Source: Actinoalloteichus hymeniacidonis (GTDB taxonomy: Bacteria > Actinomycetota > Actinomycetes > Mycobacteriales > Pseudonocardiaceae). From it: DNA of 64,000 nt. The translations under genes and the position numbers were made by a program. The notes beneath the pieces were generated by a model. It was not told the origin of the DNA, did no database searches, and was given only the letters and a program-made list of their open reading frames with translations. Below, in pieces: positions 62,726-64,000 of the stretch. The stretch is taken from contig NZ_JACHIS010000001.1 in the NCBI RefSeq assembly GCF_014203365.1, positions 5,270,001 to 5,334,000 of the forward strand, read 5' to 3'. The number at the start of each line of letters is the position of its first letter. Position 1 is the first letter of the stretch.

Positions 62726-63412
62726 CTAGCCCAAGCCCAGCGCCGCCATCCGCTTCGTGTGGCTGTTCTGCAGCCTGCGCAACAACGCGCCGATCCCCGC
62801 CAGGTCGCCGCTGCCGCGAATGATCAGCTCGGTGAGCCCGTCCCGCTCGGCAGCCACGTACTGCGCCTGAGTGACCGCCTCACCGAGCAACCGCCGTCCC
62901 CAGAGGGTCAATCGGTCCCGCACGGTTCGATCCGCCGCACACGCCGCCTGCACCTCACGCTCGGCGAACTCCGACAACCCCGTGTCGACGAGGGCCTCCT
63001 GCACGAGTTCCTTGAGCGGTGAATCCAACAGATTGCCGATCTCGCGGTAGAAATCCGCGGCGAGGCCGTCACCGACGTAGGCCTTGACCAGCGATTCCAG
63101 CCAGGACTTGGGTGCTGTCGAGGCGTGGAAGCGGTCGATGGGCTCGGTGAACGGGCGCATGGCCAGCGTCAGCGAGTGCCCGCGCTCGGCCAGGTACGCG
63201 TCGAGAGTGCGAAAGTGCCCGATCTCGGCGGCGGCCATGCTGGCCAGTGCGGCGCGTCCCTCCAGCGTCGGCGCGATCCTGGAGTCCTCGGCGAGTCGGT
63301 CGAAGGCCGACAACTCGCCGTAGGCGATCACACCGAGCAGGTCCAGGGCACCCTCGGGGATCGCCGGATCCAGTGAACTCGCGGGTACCGCCTGTTGATC
63401 AGCCTCGGTCAT
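62726..63412 (-). CDS. ferritin-like fold protein
   Basis: 228 residues of the actinobacterial ferritin-like family (Rv3210c type). Four-helix bundle with [17 protein letters not shown], where Glu and His of ExxH could bind metal, and [26 protein letters not shown]. The ATG at 63412 follows TAGGGT by 7 nt and is favoured over the upstream frame. Divergent from the helicase. Confidence 0.9.
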   Translation of the reverse strand: MTEADQQAVPASSLDPAIPEGALDLLGVIAYGELSAFDRLAEDSRIAPTLEGRAALASMAAAEIGHFRTLDAYLAERGHSLTLAMRPFTEPIDRFHASTAPKSWLESLVKAYVGDGLAADFYREIGNLLDSPLKELVQEALVDTGLSEFAEREVQAACAADRTVRDRLTLWGRRLLGEAVTQAQYVAAERDGLTELIIRGSGDLAGIGALLRRLQNSHTKRMAALGLG

Positions 63413-63721
63413 GCCTTGCACCCTAGCCATCGGAGGGCTTGCGTCACACCTGCGAGACCGCAGCGCGGCTGATGCTTCATCGGCATGGGATGTCCAGGTA
63501 GGCTGGGGTGCGATGCAGAGGCAGTTCGCCACGCAGCTATCGGCCCATCGGATGGGTCGGGCGTCGCGAGAGGCAGCAACGGGCCGTCCTGCAGGAACAA
63601 GCGATGGCGGTCAACCGTCACGCGAAAGGGCGCGCGCACTGTCGTCTCGGCCCTCCCGCGCCAGGCACGAAAGAGACTATTCAGACGTGTCGGCGACGGT
63701 CGAGCGGGCTTCACCAGGGCC
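63413..63721. other. ferritin-like / DEAD-box divergent region
   Basis: 309 bp with no convincing gene. It should contain the promoters of both flanking genes. Overlapping open frames have no recognisable protein features. Confidence 0.45.
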
Positions 63722-64000
63722 GTGCGCGCTGGTACGAGAGAGGCGATCCCCCTGACAACACGCACCGAGAATGAGCGCAACGAGGCCGAGAACGACGGCA
63801 CAGATCCGAGAGCACTGGACCACAGCCAGACGGGTGTGTCCGGCGAGGATTCCTCCCACCCGCTGCAGCCTGCCGCACAGACCCCCGCTGAGGCGTCCAC
63901 CTTCGCCGAGTTGGGCGTGCACCCCGACATCGTCCGTGCGCTGGCCGAAGCCGGGATCGAACGTGCGTTCGCCATCCAGGAGCTCACCCTGCCCCTCGCT
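63722..64000 (+). CDS. DEAD/DEAH-box RNA helicase (N-terminus, runs off window)
   Basis: 93 codons, partial. After an acidic, Gln/Pro-rich leader it reads STFAELGVHPDIVRALAEAGIERAFAIQELTLPLA, which is the Q-motif (F-x-E-L-G ... I-Q) of DEAD-box helicases of the RhlE type. The start is unclear: GTG at 63722 is a standard codon with poor spacing to AGGG; a CTG at 63752 has GAGAGG 8 nt upstream. Homologue of Rv3211 by recollection. Confidence 0.88.
   Translation, partial: MRAGTREAIPLTTRTENERNEAENDGTDPRALDHSQTGVSGEDSSHPLQPAAQTPAEASTFAELGVHPDIVRALAEAGIERAFAIQELTLPLA

Noticed and set aside
1-64000. CRISPR arrays, IS elements, prophage genes, attachment sites
   Set aside because: None seen: no regularly spaced direct repeats, transposase, integrase or phage structural genes, and only one tRNA, without a flanking repeat.

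Overview
The window is a chromosomal segment of a high-G+C actinomycete. A Pseudonocardiaceae-type organism fits best: strong GC3 bias, many GTG/TTG starts, a WhiB7 locus with its attenuated leader, an AdnAB resection complex, F420-type oxidoreductase, DUF3152/DUF3107 proteins, and a gene order from about 20.2 kb to the right end that I recognise as the Mycobacterium tuberculosis Rv3193c-Rv3211 neighbourhood (recalled, not searched). No phage, insertion sequence or CRISPR array was seen.

Left end (1-10.4 kb), accessory: part of a hybrid PKS/NRPS cluster, all on the minus strand. Reading from the promoter side: a KS-AT-carrier PKS whose AT looks dead; an NRPS with C-A(Cys-like)-PCP-TE fused to a 12-TM MFS exporter, whose TE has a Cys in the nucleophile position; a SET-domain protein; and an NRPS running off the window whose C domain lacks the HH of the HHxxxDG motif. 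A near-perfect operator-like inverted repeat lies 122 bp upstream of the PKS, and a well-placed 33-codon ORF runs on the opposite strand between the two halves of the cluster. A 16-bp terminator closes off this region.

10.4-12.7 kb: LLM-class (F420-type) oxidoreductase, nitroreductase, and a MerR regulator whose palindromic operator/promoter sits in front of the nitroreductase.

12.8-17.0 kb, core: tmRNA, smpB, ftsX, ftsE and prfB (ribosome rescue, division, translation termination). 17.1-20.0 kb: PadR regulator divergent from a 14-TM DHA2 drug exporter with a winged-helix tail. 20.1 kb: initiator tRNA-Met.

20.2-31.9 kb: UPF0182 membrane protein, PPA1309-family protein, PDZ/Lon-like protease, DUF2342 metalloprotease-like protein, YgjP-like metallopeptidase, DUF5679 zinc ribbon, a ThiF/E1-like protein overlapping an ABC1 kinase, and the whiB7 locus (AT-rich promoter, 77-codon leader ORF, attenuator hairpin, whiB7, coupled small ORF).

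32-46 kb: UvrD2 helicase, DUF418 membrane protein, NudC, a catalytic/non-catalytic M16 protease pair, DUF2207 protein, a zinc metallopeptidase, a two-TM protein, a TrkA-N potassium channel, and two conserved-looking unknowns. 46-53 kb: adnB and adnA. 53-64 kb: alkyltransferase-like protein, uroporphyrinogen-III synthase-like protein, PF04672 methyltransferase, TIGR02569 protein, MoeZ, two tandem DUF3152 metzincin-like proteins, an alpha/beta hydrolase, TetR, DUF3107, a ferritin-like protein and the start of a DEAD-box helicase.

The most unusual material is the left-hand biosynthetic cluster; the whiB7 leader and the acidic Pro-rich insert in AdnA are the best single observations in the core part.
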